From Muscardinus avellanarius (lineage: Eukaryota; Chordata; Mammalia; Rodentia; Gliridae): a DNA stretch of 64,000 bases. Positions within the stretch are counted from its first letter, which is position 1. The number at the start of each line of letters is the position of its first letter. The notes beneath the pieces are model-generated. The model was given only the letters and a program-made list of their open reading frames with translations, was not told where the DNA came from and ran no database searches. A program made the translations under genes and the position numbers. Of the stretch, positions 9,736-40,099 are shown piece by piece. The stretch covers positions 68,141,575-68,205,574 of the forward strand of contig OY726567.1 of assembly GCA_963383645.1 (NCBI GenBank), read 5' to 3'.

Positions 9736-11879
9736 CATTAAAAAACACTATAAAAAATCTGCATTAAATAGTTTGGTGGGATGTTGGTGTTGTCCTTATC
9801 ATGTCTTTCTTACTCCAAGTTTATTGAAGCCTATGCTACTTTTCTAGAATAAATCCCATAACACTCACATTACTGCCTCCTGTTTTCTGGTGTTTATGTG
9901 GTCATTAGAAATCTTACAGGATCTATACTACCCTTGATATATGTACAATTTACTCTTGCTAGCACCTGAAAAACTTAAGAGCCTAAAATATTTCTGTTCA
10001 TTTGGTCTTGGCCATCCTCTTAACATTTTATTGGAAAATTCTAGCCTGACCATAATCTCACTATAGAGTCTGGAGTGAATTATCCTTAGTGGTCTCCCTA
10101 TTCTAGTGCTTGAGGCCACTGCAGGAGTCTTTTTGGCCTCCATTCAAAGACTCGTTGTTGCTGTCCAGTTCCAAAGATTCCTTCAACAGTGAGAAAACAC
10201 ATCAAAGACAGCCCCCTTTACCCAGAAACTCTTCCCCATTTATAGCAAACACTAAACTCTTATCACAGATGGAAGGCCAGTAGTACACATTCTAATTCTG
10301 TGTTTTGCATCTGGGGCTGCTGGCCAGAGACTTCTGGGATTCTGAGCTCAGAGTTCTAGCTCACAAGCAGCTGGGAAGGAGAAGCTGCCTCACACCTGGA
10401 CTTCTCAGTGCTCTTGTTCTTGTGTGAACTTTGTCCTCTCAAAATCCAAATATGAAATTTCCAACCCCCAGTACCTCAGTATGTGACTGTTTTGGAGATA
10501 GGCCTCCAAAAAGTAAAGTAAAAATGAGGTCAAGTAGGTGGGCCCCAAAACAACCTAACTGGTATCCTCATATGAAGAGGAGATTAGGACACAAAGGTAG
10601 GCCATTTATATAATTTATAAAACAAAAGGTAGGCCTCAGAATTATCAGTCCCACCTACACTTGATCTCCAACTTCCAGATTCCAGGTCTGGAGGAAGAGT
10701 ACATTTCTGTAATTAAACTGCCCATGCAGTGTTACTTTAGCATAACCTCTTGCAATTGGACCTGAGGGAGCAGAGAGGAAGTGAATCTGATCTAGCTCAG
10801 TATCCTGCACACACTCATGTAACAGAGACATTACTGACCAAAAAATCAACCGGGCTTTCCCCTCTTCTCTCCTTGGAACCTTATAAAGAGGGCATATGCT
10901 TGTTCTCCGTCAGTTCCCTATCTTCAGCATCTGGGTTGTAACCAAGCATTTTCAATTGTCATTCTATTCTTCAAGTTTCTTTCCATTTCTACCATCCAGT
11001 CAAATATGGGTTTTTCTTGTTTGTTGACTCTTCTGTCAGTCAACATAATGAATAAGATCATTTAAATCACTACCATCTAGTCAGAATCTCCTTCCCTCCA
11101 TCATGGATTGGGTACAGCTGTCTTCAAGATGGTGCCCTGATTTTCCCACCAACTCTCCTCTGCCCAATGTACACATGGACAGAGTGTGCAGTTCCTGAAC
11201 TTGAACTAGATCTTCAGTCCTCTCTCTTCACTGCTCACATATCTGTATGAGACACTTGTCTGAAATTGGAAATCCTTGCTCTTGTGATGTGGCCTGGCTG
11301 TTCTATGGCTCTGAGCTCCTTCTCATTGTCCTCTTCCACTACTGCTTCCACAGAAACCAGCCTCCTTCATGAACCAGAAACAGGACAGGCAGATCTTCAT
11401 TTGAGGCGTTGCAGTGTTTATTTCTTTTACCCTAAAAATTATCCTCCCAAACACCACATGGTTTAGTATCTCATCTCCTTCAAGTGTTTGCTCAAGTTTC
11501 CTCATAAAACAATGTGATATTACACAGCCTCCTCCCACCCCCAATCATTTCAGCACCCTGATCTCCTTTCCTTCTTTCCATCATGCATCCCACATTATAA
11601 GATACTATACAAGCTAGTATTTCCTTTCTCATGAGGAAAAATCTAGCTTGACCTCCTGGAATGAACATGAATTCCATGCAAGAGGGGGCCTTGGTCTGTT
11701 TCCCGACATCTCTCAGGATGTACAATGGGGCCTGAAACCCACGCTCATTGAACATGTTAGACTTGGGAATCAACATGCTTCCCTGTTCATTTTTACTGTT
11801 TTGTAAACTCAGCCCCTTGGTGGCTTCTTCTAGTGAATATTCCTTGGTGTTTTCCAAATGAAATCGAATAACATGAATA
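9736..11879. other. Intergenic DNA
   Basis: Mixed composition. The 121-codon minus ORF at 11492-11857 has no family signal and is probably chance. An old repeat lies at 10420-10640. Confidence 0.6.
10420..10640. repeat. Old interspersed repeat fragment
   Basis: The text around CCCCAGTACCTCAGTATGTGACTG with AGGTCAAGTAGGTGGG resembles an old mammalian repeat; a similar piece is at 20820-20940. Family not determined. Confidence 0.4.
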
Positions 11880-12095
11880 AAATTTTTATTTATTCATTTA
11901 TTTATTCTGGGGATTAAACCCAGAAGCATTCTACCTCTGAGATATACCCACAGCCCTATTTTATTTTTTATTTTGAAATAGGACCTCACTAAGTTGCTAA
12001 CAGCCTAAGTTGTTGAGGCTGGTCTCAAACCTGCAATCCTGCTGCCTCAGCCTCCCGAGTACTGGGATTAAAGGCATGTGCCACCATGCCCAGCT
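11880..12095 (-). mobile_element. B1-dID SINE
   Basis: TTTATTTATTCTGGGGATTAAACC to CACCATGCCCAGC; moderately diverged. Confidence 0.82.
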
Positions 12096-13457
12096 TGGAA
12101 TCACATTTTATAGATGCATCTTAAGGGTCACCAGATTCCTCATAGCCATGTGCCCAGCTTCATTCTCCTGGGAACATGACACTTGCCTCACATTACGACA
12201 TTTTCCCATGGCTATTTTCATCACTAACTCTTAATAATGATGTGGTCTTATGATTAGCCTTCGGTAAAATCCACACTTAACAAATGCTTTCCTAATAATC
12301 TTAACATCTCAAGCAGATGCTATCAACTGTAGCTTCAGAGTCACTGAGAATGCCTTCCCAGAAGGGAAATGGGGCCAGAGTCCCATTCACTTCAGGTGTG
12401 GGGCTCCTTCCTCACCCCAACAAGAGCTCCAGCAATCTCTGTGCCCACAGCAAACAACTGAATAAGTGGTTATTTGGTTCAGGGAATTTTCATGTTATCA
12501 AGGAAATGCCTCAGGAATCCAAGCATAATTGTTTATAACATATTTGTGCCTTCTGGGTTGGGAAGTGTCTTTACTTATGCGGAAAAGTCCTTTCATGGGA
12601 CGACAGGTATGTTCCACACTGTCTACCTGATTAGGAACAGCTTACCCGCTCTTCTCTTCCCCAATACAGCCCTGTTACCACCCTTGATGTCATGAGCCTG
12701 AGGGCTCCCTCTGAAGGCTTTGGCTATGGACAAGGGGTGAAGCAGTGAAGTATTGAAGGGGACTCCAGTGGCGAGTGAAGAATCTTTCTTCCTGGTGGGA
12801 AGCATTTTACTAATTTGTGATAATGTCTCTCTGCCTCTCCCAAGCAGAAAGCTAATGCTTTTATGCCATACAAAGAAATTAAAGTCTCATTTTCTCTAAC
12901 ATTTATACACGTTTTTCAAATATGCAAAGTAAATAATGTTGAAAGGCTGAAGCTATCAGACAACACAGGGGCTTTAAATGTCTCAAGATACAAGTGTAGG
13001 CTAGGCAAGTGCTTTACCACTAAGCTACATTCCAATTGTTGAGAAGACTTGTTGATCTCACTCTCTGTTCTCCACATCTGAATCTGTCTGTCTCTGTCCT
13101 TCTCTGGCCATACTCACTTCATTAAGTTATAAATCACTCTCTCCAGAGATTTTCAGTGCAGTCCACTTTTCCCTCTCTGGGAGCAGGAAGTTATGCAGAT
13201 CTTCTTCATGTCCTCACAGAACTCCTTCAGTCTGGAGAAATTGAGGCATTATTGCCCAGGGATTGTAGTGGCTCTTCAAAGGGCTGCAGTGGTCAATAGT
13301 CTTAGCAGCTGTTTCTTATCTAAAGAAACTTCATTAACTCCCATGTTTAATGGCATGTCTCTATGATTTCCCTTTCAAAAGATTCCCATTCCTTTCTTTT
13401 GCCTTTTCTGTTTCTCATTTTAAAATATATTTTATTAAACTAGTGACTTTAGTTTTT
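12096..13457. other. Intergenic DNA
   Basis: No gene or repeat recognised. Confidence 0.6.
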
Positions 13458-13674
13458 TTCTTTTTTTCTTTTTCTTGGTGATACTGGGGGTTGAACCCAG
13501 GGGCTTTCTACCTCCAGGTTATACTCCCAGACCTATTTTATATTTTACTTGGAAACCGGGCCTCAGTAAGTTGCTGAGAGCCTAAGTGGCTGAGTCTGGC
13601 TTTGAATCTGTGCGATCCTCCTGTCTCAGCCTCTCAAGCGTAGAGATTACAAGCATGCGCCACGACGCACGGCA
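13458..13674 (-). mobile_element. B1-dID SINE
   Basis: GGTGATACTGGGGGTTGAACC to GCGCCACGACGCACGGC. Confidence 0.82.
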
Positions 13675-13821
13675 TAAATTTTTTAATTAGTATTATTTTC
13701 ACTTTTTCTAAGAATGTTGAACCCATGCATGTTCAAAGTGAGAGTGAATATTCACCTTGATAAGCTGCCCTTTCTTCTGAATACCTTCTCCTTATTCCCT
13801 TTGTGAAACTCTCACATGATC

Positions 13822-14019
13822 TTTTTTTGTAGTACTAGGGACTGAATCCAAGGGCATTCTACCTTTGTGCTTCACTCACAGCCCTTTTTTTTAAGCTTTG
13901 AAACAGTTTTACTAGGTTGCTGAGTCTCACTACTTGCTGATGCTGTCTTCAAACCTGTGATCATCCTGTCTCAGCCTTTTAAGTATTAGGATTATAGGCA
14001 TGCATCACCGCAGCTGGCT
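13822..14019 (-). mobile_element. B1-dID SINE
   Basis: TTTTGTAGTACTAGGGACTG to CATCACCGCAGCTGGC; older copy. Confidence 0.78.
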
Positions 14020-14561
14020 CTGTCTTTGCCAATGGGACCAGCACTTCCAGTCCAGCACTCTGTCCTACCAGTTGATAAGTGTGGTTATGCAGTCTCCCTG
14101 GCTTCAGGGCAGGACCCTTTTTTCTCAGGTCTCTGTGAGCCCCTCTTCCCTGTGGCTACAGCATGGCCAATGTCTGGAGGTGAAAGGCAGTATCTCTTGA
14201 GCCTCTTGCCTACAACAGCAGCAAGTTCAAGGTAGGTCCCTGTGCTGAAGAGAGTGAAGACTGTATGAAAAGAGCTGGATACTGAGAACAAATCCTAGGG
14301 TGTTTTTCCTCCAAGGGAAAATGCATGACTTCTGCTTTAAGACAAACTGGGGGTCAGGTCTCAGGACTGAAAAGAAGGCTCCTCTGATGAAAGTCTAGAC
14401 ATTTCTAGAAAAATGTATCCAAATCTCTTGAACCCCAATGCTGAAGTTCAAGTACAGCCTCAACGAGGGGCTGGGAGGTGGACAAGAGTGGTCCTTCAGA
14501 ATCAACTGTCTGTCCCAAAGAACCGAACACTGCAACTGTCCTGAAAAAAGACATGGAGCTT

Positions 14562-14780
14562 GCCGGGCGTGATGGTGCACGCTTGTAATCCCCGCATTTG
14601 GGAGGCTGAGACAGGAGGATCACATGGGTTCAAAGCCAGCCTCGGCTACTTAGTGAGGCTTTCAGCAACTTAGCGAGACCCTGTTTCCAAATAAAATATT
14701 TTTAAAAAAAGGTCTGGGAGTATAGCCCAGAGGTAGAAAGCCTCAGGGTTCCACTCCTAGTACCACCAAAAAAAAAAAAA
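14562..14780 (+). mobile_element. B1-dID SINE
   Basis: Young copy with 17-bp perfect duplications AAAAAAGACATGGAGCT at 14544-14560 and 14781-14797. Confidence 0.9.
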
Positions 14781-14797
14781 AAAAAAGACATGGAGCT

Positions 14798-16489
14798 CTT
14801 AACTCATCAAATATATTCATAAAGTACTACATAAAGGCATGTGCTCATTGTGAAAATGAAAAATATTTATGTATTCTTTTCAAAGACTAAGAAAGGCTCA
14901 AAGTGAAGGAATGAAAATTGCGTATTTTTTATACAAATACTTTTTTTTTTTTTTTTTACTACCACTGATTATCCTATGTAGTTTGAAAAATAACTGAAAG
15001 AAAATTCCACAGGGGAGAATTTCAAATGGCCACACTAAGTACAAGTGATCATGGTGGTTAACTGTGAACTCCCCACAAATCTGATGTAAATATCCTGATT
15101 TCACTTGTTAAAATGCTAGGTCCTATATGATCTTATATCGTTCAATATTACAATAAAACTTTACAAAACAAATATAAAACAAGTGAGATTCCTCTCCACA
15201 TTTGTTTTCCTGGGTGTATTACAAATTTGCCTTGGCTGAGTGTTTTAATTTGCTTGTTTTAACTATAACTTCCCCTACTGTTGAGGGGAACTGGGAAATG
15301 TCTCTTTGCACAAAACTGAAGAACTTGAGAATGACCAGGAAGAATAATCAGGCTTACCTGTGAAGGCCAAACAGGTACGAAATGACTGACTACCATGCTG
15401 CTGAGAAAAATTCAGAAAACCAACCAGTGTACAGAATCTGATGTGATTGCTATGCAGTTAAAACCACATGTATAAAGGGTTTATAAAAAAAAAAAAAAAG
15501 CTTTACACAGTCTTAGGTGGTGCCCATCTAATATAACCAGCCATAATGATTTGGAACAAGGATTTCTAATAAATAAGGGGCTTCCTCTCTAACTCTTAAC
15601 ACAGGACAGCAGTAAAGAAATTTTTTTAAAAAAGGGCTGAGACTCTGTTACCTCTTAAACATTGTTACCAAAAAATATATATAAATAAATAAAACTGATG
15701 AAAAAAGCATAATACACTTGGCAGGAAATCTGAGTTTGTAAGTATATTTGTTTTTTCTCTTACAGTCTATGTTCCCATCCCCTCCTCCTATCTACCGTTT
15801 CCCCTCTTTCCCCATACTGGGGATTGAACCCAAGGAAGCTCCACTACTGAGCCCTTGTTACTTTATTTTGAGACAGGATTACACCAAGTTGCCCTCTTGC
15901 CTCAGTCTCAAGTAGCTGGGACTGCAGCTGTGTGCCACTGTAAATAGTTTCATTTTTTAACAATATTAAGCTCTCCAGTGTTAGCCATGCAGACTTATAA
16001 CTGAAAGCTTTTATAAGTTCATAGAACATATCCCAAAGTGAGTCATATTCCAACATCACTCTTTTTAGACACGCGAGGGATGATCTGCTCAAGTTTTCTC
16101 ACAGAAAAGACAGTGATGTGATGGTTCTTCACTAAAAATTCTAGGATGGCAAGTAAGGTTCTTCTAGTTACAGACCATCACTAGCTGAAGGTTCCTTGGT
16201 ATAAGTTCTCTGTTGCCGACCTTCTGGTGAAGAGCCTTCCCACTGTCTCCGATACAAGCCCTTTCATACCTGAGGACTGAGCTGACAGGTAGCCTTCTCA
16301 TATTCCCTACTTTCACAGGGCTTCTCTCCAATGCGACTACTCATGTGTTAAGAGCTGACCAAAAGAAAGAAAGGAAAAGCCTTGCTACTTTCTTTGCTTT
16401 CCCACAACAGCAGGATCCTGCTGTGAGACAGGCAGTGCAGTGCGGTGGGTGAGAAATGCTCCCTGTCCACTGCACTGCTAGTGCCTCTA
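14798..16489 (-). other. 3' flank and likely 3' UTR of the ZNF550-like gene
   Basis: The 3' UTR should lie below 16490. I could not choose a poly(A) signal. The rest is intergenic with one SINE. Confidence 0.5.
15813..15942 (-). mobile_element. Shortened B1-dID SINE
   Basis: CATACTGGGGATTGAACCC to GCTGTGTGCCACTG with the middle partly lost. Lies just downstream of the ZNF550-like gene. Confidence 0.65.
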
Positions 16490-26157
<9,668 letters not shown>

Positions 26158-26493
26158 CCGCGCAGGCTTGGGGCCGCACGGCGCCGCACAGGTCGAGACC
26201 AGCCGGTCCACACCGCCCTCCCAGCTCGGTCTCCAGCGTGGACTGACGCTCCCACCACAAACGAGGTTAGCCCGCGGCGCCGGAAGTCCCGCCCCGCCCA
26301 CGCCGTGTCCCGCTGCCTTCTGGGTAGTGCAGTTTTTGACCTGTACTTGGCGGAGTCGATTGTCTTCTAAGTCCCCAGGGGCGTGGCCAAGAGAGCCTGG
26401 CCAATGAGAAGGGATCTTGAGTATTCTTAAAGAGGAGGCGCCCAGATTTTGAGGTGGTGTTTTTTGCCATGTATTTCAGATACCTTGTCCTCC

Positions 26494-26985
26494 CTTTTGC
26501 AGCACTATGTATTGAACCAGGGAAGTTTTACCACAGACTTACATCCCCAGCCATTTTTATTTCATATATATATATTTTTATATGTATATTAAATATATAT
26601 ATTAATTTCACATATATGTATGTGTACCTATGTATATATATGGATATGTGCTCATATATTTATATCTGTATAAATGTATATATTTTATACATCTATGTAT
26701 ACATATATATGTATTTATTTTTAACAAATATTTTATTAAACATAAATGGTATACATTTAAACTATACTTGGTGCCCTCTCCCCCTATATGTATTTATATA
26801 CTATGTATATTGGAGAGGGCTGGAGATGGAATCCACAGACATTCTACCTTTGAACTCCCACGGCTCTATTTCATTTTTTGAGACAGGGATTCCTTAAGTT
26901 GTCAGTCTGGCTTCAAACATGTGACCCTCCAGCCTCAGCCTTCTCAGGCGCTTGGATTACAGGTAGGCACCACTAGGCCTGGCTG
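26494..26985 (-). mobile_element. B1-dID SINE pieces split by an AT-rich tract
   Basis: ID-like sequence at 26494-26560 and 26812-26985 (ending GGCCTGGCTG) lies on either side of (TA)n-type DNA at 26560-26800. Confidence 0.6.
26560..26800. repeat. AT-rich (TATATG)n-like low-complexity tract
   Basis: Imperfect ATATAT/TATGTAT units over about 240 bp. Confidence 0.85.
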
Positions 26986-27745
26986 TAATATTCTTGACAC
27001 ATTTTTCTGTGTGTAAAGCGATATAATGATGTGCTATGGTACATCTCCCATCTCCATGTTCAGTAACATCATCTTGGCAGCTTTGAACCAGCCATGGTGG
27101 AAATATATACAACCGGAAAACTGACAAATCCTAACACTCAGGTTTTACTGAATGGTTAAACTTAAGAACATATTCTGGAGAGAATGTTAATGCAGATAAG
27201 ACAAAGTATATAGTGTCTAGGATATTTTCTCAACATCATAATAGCACAAAAAGTTGAGAAAATATTCTTCCAGCATTGATAGGCAATTTCATTTATCAAA
27301 GAAGTCATTCATACAACTGAAAAGAATGAGTGAAGTTCTAGCATATGGCTTTGCTATACATATTAATTTGTACTGAAAAGGAGAATATCTGTCAATATCC
27401 ATTGAGAGTAGACTAAGAGTAATAACATTTTATGATAAAAGATAGGTGGCAAGTAAACAAGTGAATAATGTGTTTGACATCATGAAACACCATAGAAATG
27501 GAATTACAACCACAGTAAAATAGCCTTAGAAACATTAACACAGCCACAGTTAAACAGACTGATCATACATGTAGGACAAGCTTATGTAGGAGCAGGATGC
27601 CTCAAACTGCTGCTGCGATCACAATGGACAGGATACTTTAGGTCAAAGTTTGGCAGTTTTTTCTTTTTCAAGTGAAACATTCACATAATTTGAACTTATT
27701 AGCAAAAGAGAAGTAAAATGTGTTTCCTTATAAAGATTGTATGCC
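26986..27745. other. Intergenic DNA, perhaps old LINE
   Basis: AT-rich; some A-rich stretches look LINE-like, not confirmed. Confidence 0.4.
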
Positions 27746-27950
27746 ACTGGGTGTGGTGGCACACACTTGTAATCCCAGTACTTGGGAGGCTGAGACAAGA
27801 GGATAACAGGTTTTCAGCCAGCCTTGGCTACTTAGTGAGGTCTCACATAACCTAGTGAGACCTTGTTTCAAAATAAAGAATAAAAAATAAGGCTGGGGTG
27901 TAGCTCGAAGGTAGAATTCCCCTGGGTCCCATCCCCAGTACCAAAAAATA
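27746..27950 (+). mobile_element. B1-dID SINE, first of three in a row
   Basis: CACTGGGTGTGGTGGC to CCATCCCCAGTACC. Confidence 0.82.
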
Positions 27951-27973
27951 AATAAGCAAAGAAAGATTATATA

Positions 27974-28183
27974 GGCTGGCGTGGTGACACACACTTGTAA
28001 TCCCAGCATTCGGGAGGCTGAAACCTGAGGATCACAGTTCACAGACAGCCTCAGCTACTTAGTGAAACCCTCTGCAACTTAGTGAGGCTCTGTTTCAAAA
28101 TAAAGAATAAAAATATGGCAGGGGGTGTAGCTCAGAGGTCAATGCCCCTGGGTTCCATCCCCAGACCCACACACACACACAAA
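27974..28183 (+). mobile_element. B1-dID SINE, second of three
   Basis: GCTGGCGTGGTGACACACAC to CCATCCCCAGACCC, then a short (CA)n. Confidence 0.82.
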
Positions 28184-28202
28184 AAAGATTATAGGCCTAA
28201 AT

Positions 28203-28412
28203 CAGGCATGGTGGTTACACTTATAATCTCAGTACTTGGACAGCTGAGACAAGAGGATCGCAGGTTCATGACCACCCTAATCAACTTAGTGAGGCTGTCA
28301 GTAACTTAGCAAGACCTGTTTCAAAGAATAAAAATTAAAAACAAAACAGGACAGGGAGTGTAGCTCAGATGTAGAATGCTCCTGGGTTCACTCCCCAGTG
28401 TCACAAAATAAA
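28203..28412 (+). mobile_element. B1-dID SINE, third of three
   Basis: CAGGCATGGTGGTTACAC to ACTCCCCAGTGTCAC; more diverged. Confidence 0.78.
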
Positions 28413-28429
28413 TAAATAAGTAAATAATA

Positions 28430-28800
28430 TTGTATGCCAATGCTCTTTGCAGCTTTACTTATGAATAGCCCCACCAACCCATAAACAGATCAATATGTAG
28501 TGGTTATGTCTGCCGTACAGAATATTAACTAGCAACAGAAAGTATCAATTATTCACATAAGCAATAGTAATGAATCTAAGAGTAATTATCCAGTACAAAA
28601 ATACTAGAAAAAGCAAACATTTAGTAATCTTTTTCATATAAAATTATAAAAAATACAAACTTCATAATCATGAAAGAAATTAAATAATTGTACACCCGAA
28701 GGCATGGAGATTATATAAGAGACTAAAACAAATTCTGGATATGTTTATTATGGAGCTCATAATGGTCCCATGGGCTTCTATGTATGATAAGTCTTTTGAA
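28430..28800 (+). mobile_element. LINE-1 3' fragment
   Basis: Sequence with TTTGCAGCTTTACTTATGAATAGCC and CCATAAACAGATCAATA resembles the LINE-1 ORF2/3' UTR junction, degraded. Confidence 0.55.
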
Positions 28801-28894
28801 ATGATATATCTTAAATATGTACAAGTTACTGAACATCAGTTACATTTTTGGTACATTGTTTTAACAACTTAAAGTATAACATCTTGATCTACTT

Positions 28895-29064
28895 TTTTTT
28901 TTTTTTTGCAATACTGAGGGTTGAACTCAGGGGGATTCTATCCCTGGGCAGCACTCCCAGCCCTATTTTTTTAGTCTTTATTTTGAAACAGTGTCTTACT
29001 AAGTTGCAGAGAGCCTAAGTAGCTGAGGCATCCTCCTAACAAGTGTGCTTCACTACACCTGGCT
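28895..29064 (-). mobile_element. B1-dID SINE, shortened
   Basis: GCAATACTGAGGGTTGAACTC to TCACTACACCTGGC. Confidence 0.75.
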
Positions 29065-30488
29065 TGAATCTCCCACTTTTTAAAAACCAGGTCTGGCAAC
29101 CCCATTTCCACACCAGTACCTACTTCCTCATGCCTTGAGAAGGATAGCCTTGTACCAGGCAGGGAAAATTGGTGAGCAATGAAGGCCATTTTAATTTGAG
29201 ACAACAGCAATGATTGGAGGACAAAAATCAAACTCATATCACTGCATACAGGAACTTCCTTCGTTGTCTTTCAGCCTGTATAGCATCTGGACTTAGGTGC
29301 TATCCCCGAAAGATTATGAGACTTTGCAAAAACTTAAGAGCATCCCTTCTGACAATGGCCTCGACTACAGGACACAAGAGGTAGTGTGATTGCTAAGAGA
29401 CATATTTGCTGGAATTGAGGTGCTGTCTTACACCAGCTCCTCCACTGTCTATTAGTCACAACCTGTATTCCTGTACCAGTTATTGTTCATACTGAAATCC
29501 TGTACTCTTACCAACCTATGGAACTATGGACAGCAGAAGACGTGGATCTTTGTTGCACCTGATGAAAAGGATCCCCTCACCAGTGCAGGCTTTACATGAA
29601 ATCATGCGAGAATAATAGAATATATTCAGGCTATTTCCAATCACTCAATATAGTCATAACAAAACAAGTTACCCCTCTTCAGGGTGATTGCTGATCTAAA
29701 ACAGAACCCCAGAGGCACTGAGGCCCAAAATAGAACAAAGCCTTGCACGGTTCTACTCAAAGTCTTGAGTAGTGATGCAAATTGAAACAAAAAGGAAGAA
29801 CTGCTCTCTGCCATTACAGTATTCCTGTTGAGTGACACAAAGTAAGGACTCCATAAAAGCTGTCCAACCATTCTTACAAACAAGGCCCAAGTCAGTATTC
29901 TACCTACCCAAGCCTGTGAAGAGAACTCCCAGACTTAAAGTAGGTGAAACAATAGGCCCTTATTAGTGTGCTAACTTGAGCAAGGCTAGACAGGAAGCTA
30001 CTGGTGATTTGCGGTTTATAAACATGCCACAATGCTCATGTGTGACCAAAAATTTAAAGAAAGGAAAGCCTTCCTTGCAAGCCTCTGGCAGAACCTGGAA
30101 TAGGTCCTCTTAGACAACACACAACCAGACCCATAAAATACAAAAGGGAGTGGTCCGCTCGTAGGGCCCAGGCCACTGGGAACTTTAGGGGATAGGGAGA
30201 ACACAGGCATCCACATCCCTTTCCTGCCAGGGTGACTGGGGAGTGCCGCACCGGGTGCCAGATGCAAGGCAGCATCTATGAGACGACGTGTCTGATTCAA
30301 CTCTGGCAAGGGGGCGCCAGACACTGTAGTGTGCAGAGTAGCTCCTGTGTGCCTCACATGTCGGGATGCTGGGGAGCATGACTGAAGTTCATCTCCAGGC
30401 AGATGGCTCAACACAAAGGCTCTTGAAGTTGTTGCAGTGAACACAGACACAGCACACTCCCTTGTAGGCCCTTCTCAAGTGTGAGATT
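29065..30488 (-). other. 3' flank of the 15-finger gene
   Basis: 29650-29900 aligns by eye with 44.2-44.4 kb downstream of the pseudogene, for example CCATAAAAGCTGTCCAACC against CTGATAAAAGCTATCCATC. It is part of the duplicated unit and may include 3' UTR. Confidence 0.55.
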
Positions 30489-38776
<8,288 letters not shown>

Positions 38777-39110
38777 GGCAATCTATGGGAAGAAGATCGT
38801 GAGAGACAAGTATTCAGCATAAAGGCTCCGTGGGCGCAGATCTCCTCATACACCTTGTCCCTACCCAGCCCTGAAGCTAAGTGACCTTAGGATGTTTGAA
38901 TTATCTCCAGGCCCCAATCCTCCAGGCTCACTCTCACCTGAAGATACTAAACAAGGACTCTGACCTTCCTGGGTCTCAGGCTGTTCTCTATGCAGCTTTT
39001 GGAAAACTCTGAAAAGGCTAACTCAGACCATGTTCCTCTTCTGTTCACAGCTCCCATGGCTGCCTGAGCCCTGAGGATATATGTAAAGTATGTCAAAATT
39101 CTTCCCCTTA

Positions 39111-39290
39111 GCCGGGCGTGGTGGCGCACGCTTGTAATCCCCGTGCTTGGGAGGCGGAGACAGGAGGATCCTGCAGGTTGGAAGCCAGCCGTGCTGGCTT
39201 AAAAGACCCTGTTTCCAAATAAAAATATAAAATAGGTCTGGGAGTGTAGTCCGGTGGTAGAAGGGCTTCCAGCAACCCCAGTACCACACA
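39111..39290 (+). mobile_element. B1-dID SINE near a promoter
   Basis: GCCGGGCGTGGTGGCGCACGC to CCCCAGTACCACAC; a little-diverged copy. Confidence 0.88.
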
Positions 39291-39325
39291 CAATAACAAT
39301 AACAATAATAATAATAATGGTATTA

Positions 39326-39371
<46 letters not shown>
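39291..39371. repeat. (AAT)n/(ATT)n palindromic microsatellite
   Basis: AAC/AAT units, a GGT interruption, then about 14 ATT units; it can fold on itself. Confidence 0.9.
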
Positions 39372-39373
<2 letters not shown>

Positions 39374-39389
39374 CCTTGCGTGAATTTTC

Positions 39390-39870
39390 CGGCTTGGTCA
39401 CCCAGACCACCTTTGCACAGAGCAGCAGCCCCCTGCCCGTCCCGCCCTCCTGCACCTCACCACGGGAGCTGTCAGACCTGAGGACCCCCCACCCCCACCC
39501 CCGATCCAGGGACCTGAACCTGCTGCAATGCGCTCAGCCCGGCTCCTCTCCAGGACGCGGCTTGGCCCTGAGGACGCTGCGCTCACCAAGACCCGGCCGC
39601 CGCCTTCGGACTCTATGGCGGAGCCAGGTAGGTTTAGCCTGGGCAGCTGGATGGCCCTCCTCGAGCGCCTTCCCTCTGTCTTCACCGCGACCCTGTCTCC
39701 AGGTTTCTAGGGGTCTGACAGCAAAAACAACCAGGAGAACAGTTGTAAAGACCACTAAGCTGCGCCGCCGGAAGTCCCGCCCACAACCGGAGCTCCAAAT
39801 GGGAAATAGCTCTCCTCAGAGTGCTCATTGGCTACTCGCCTTCATGCATTGTGGGTAACGTAGTTTTCAT
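39390..39870 (-). promoter_or_regulatory. CpG-rich promoter and 5' UTR exon of the 15-finger gene
   Basis: In transcript order there is a ZNF143-like site (39844-39865, sense contains ACTACGTTACCCACAATGC), CCAAT (39827-39831), then the same 17-mer GGGCGGGACTTCCGGCG (39766-39782). A non-coding first exon probably ends at 39587 (CTTG|GTGAGC). Its end aligns with exon 1 of the plus-strand paralog, but the ATG is AAG (39604-39606). Confidence 0.75.
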
Positions 39871-40099
39871 AGCGCCACAGCACATCTGTCTCTCCACACC
39901 TGGGCAAAGTCCTGTGGGCTTTAGCAGGTCCTGGCTGCTGAGGTCCCCTGTGAGATCAGCTCCTCCCGGATCACGCACAGATGGGGTTCTGGTAGTGTGG
40001 GCAGGGGGTGCGCAGCAAGACCCCCTACCCCAAGTGTGCAGGTATTGGGAAATGGCTTCAAAATGTATTTGAAAATAGCTTTGGTATTAGAAAGCCAGG

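Noticed and set aside
26454..26897. 147-codon Tyr/Ile-rich ORF
   Set aside because: Translation of AT-rich microsatellite DNA and a SINE.
39376..39858. 160-codon plus ORF in the CpG island
   Set aside because: Antisense to the first exon of the 15-finger gene; composition-driven.
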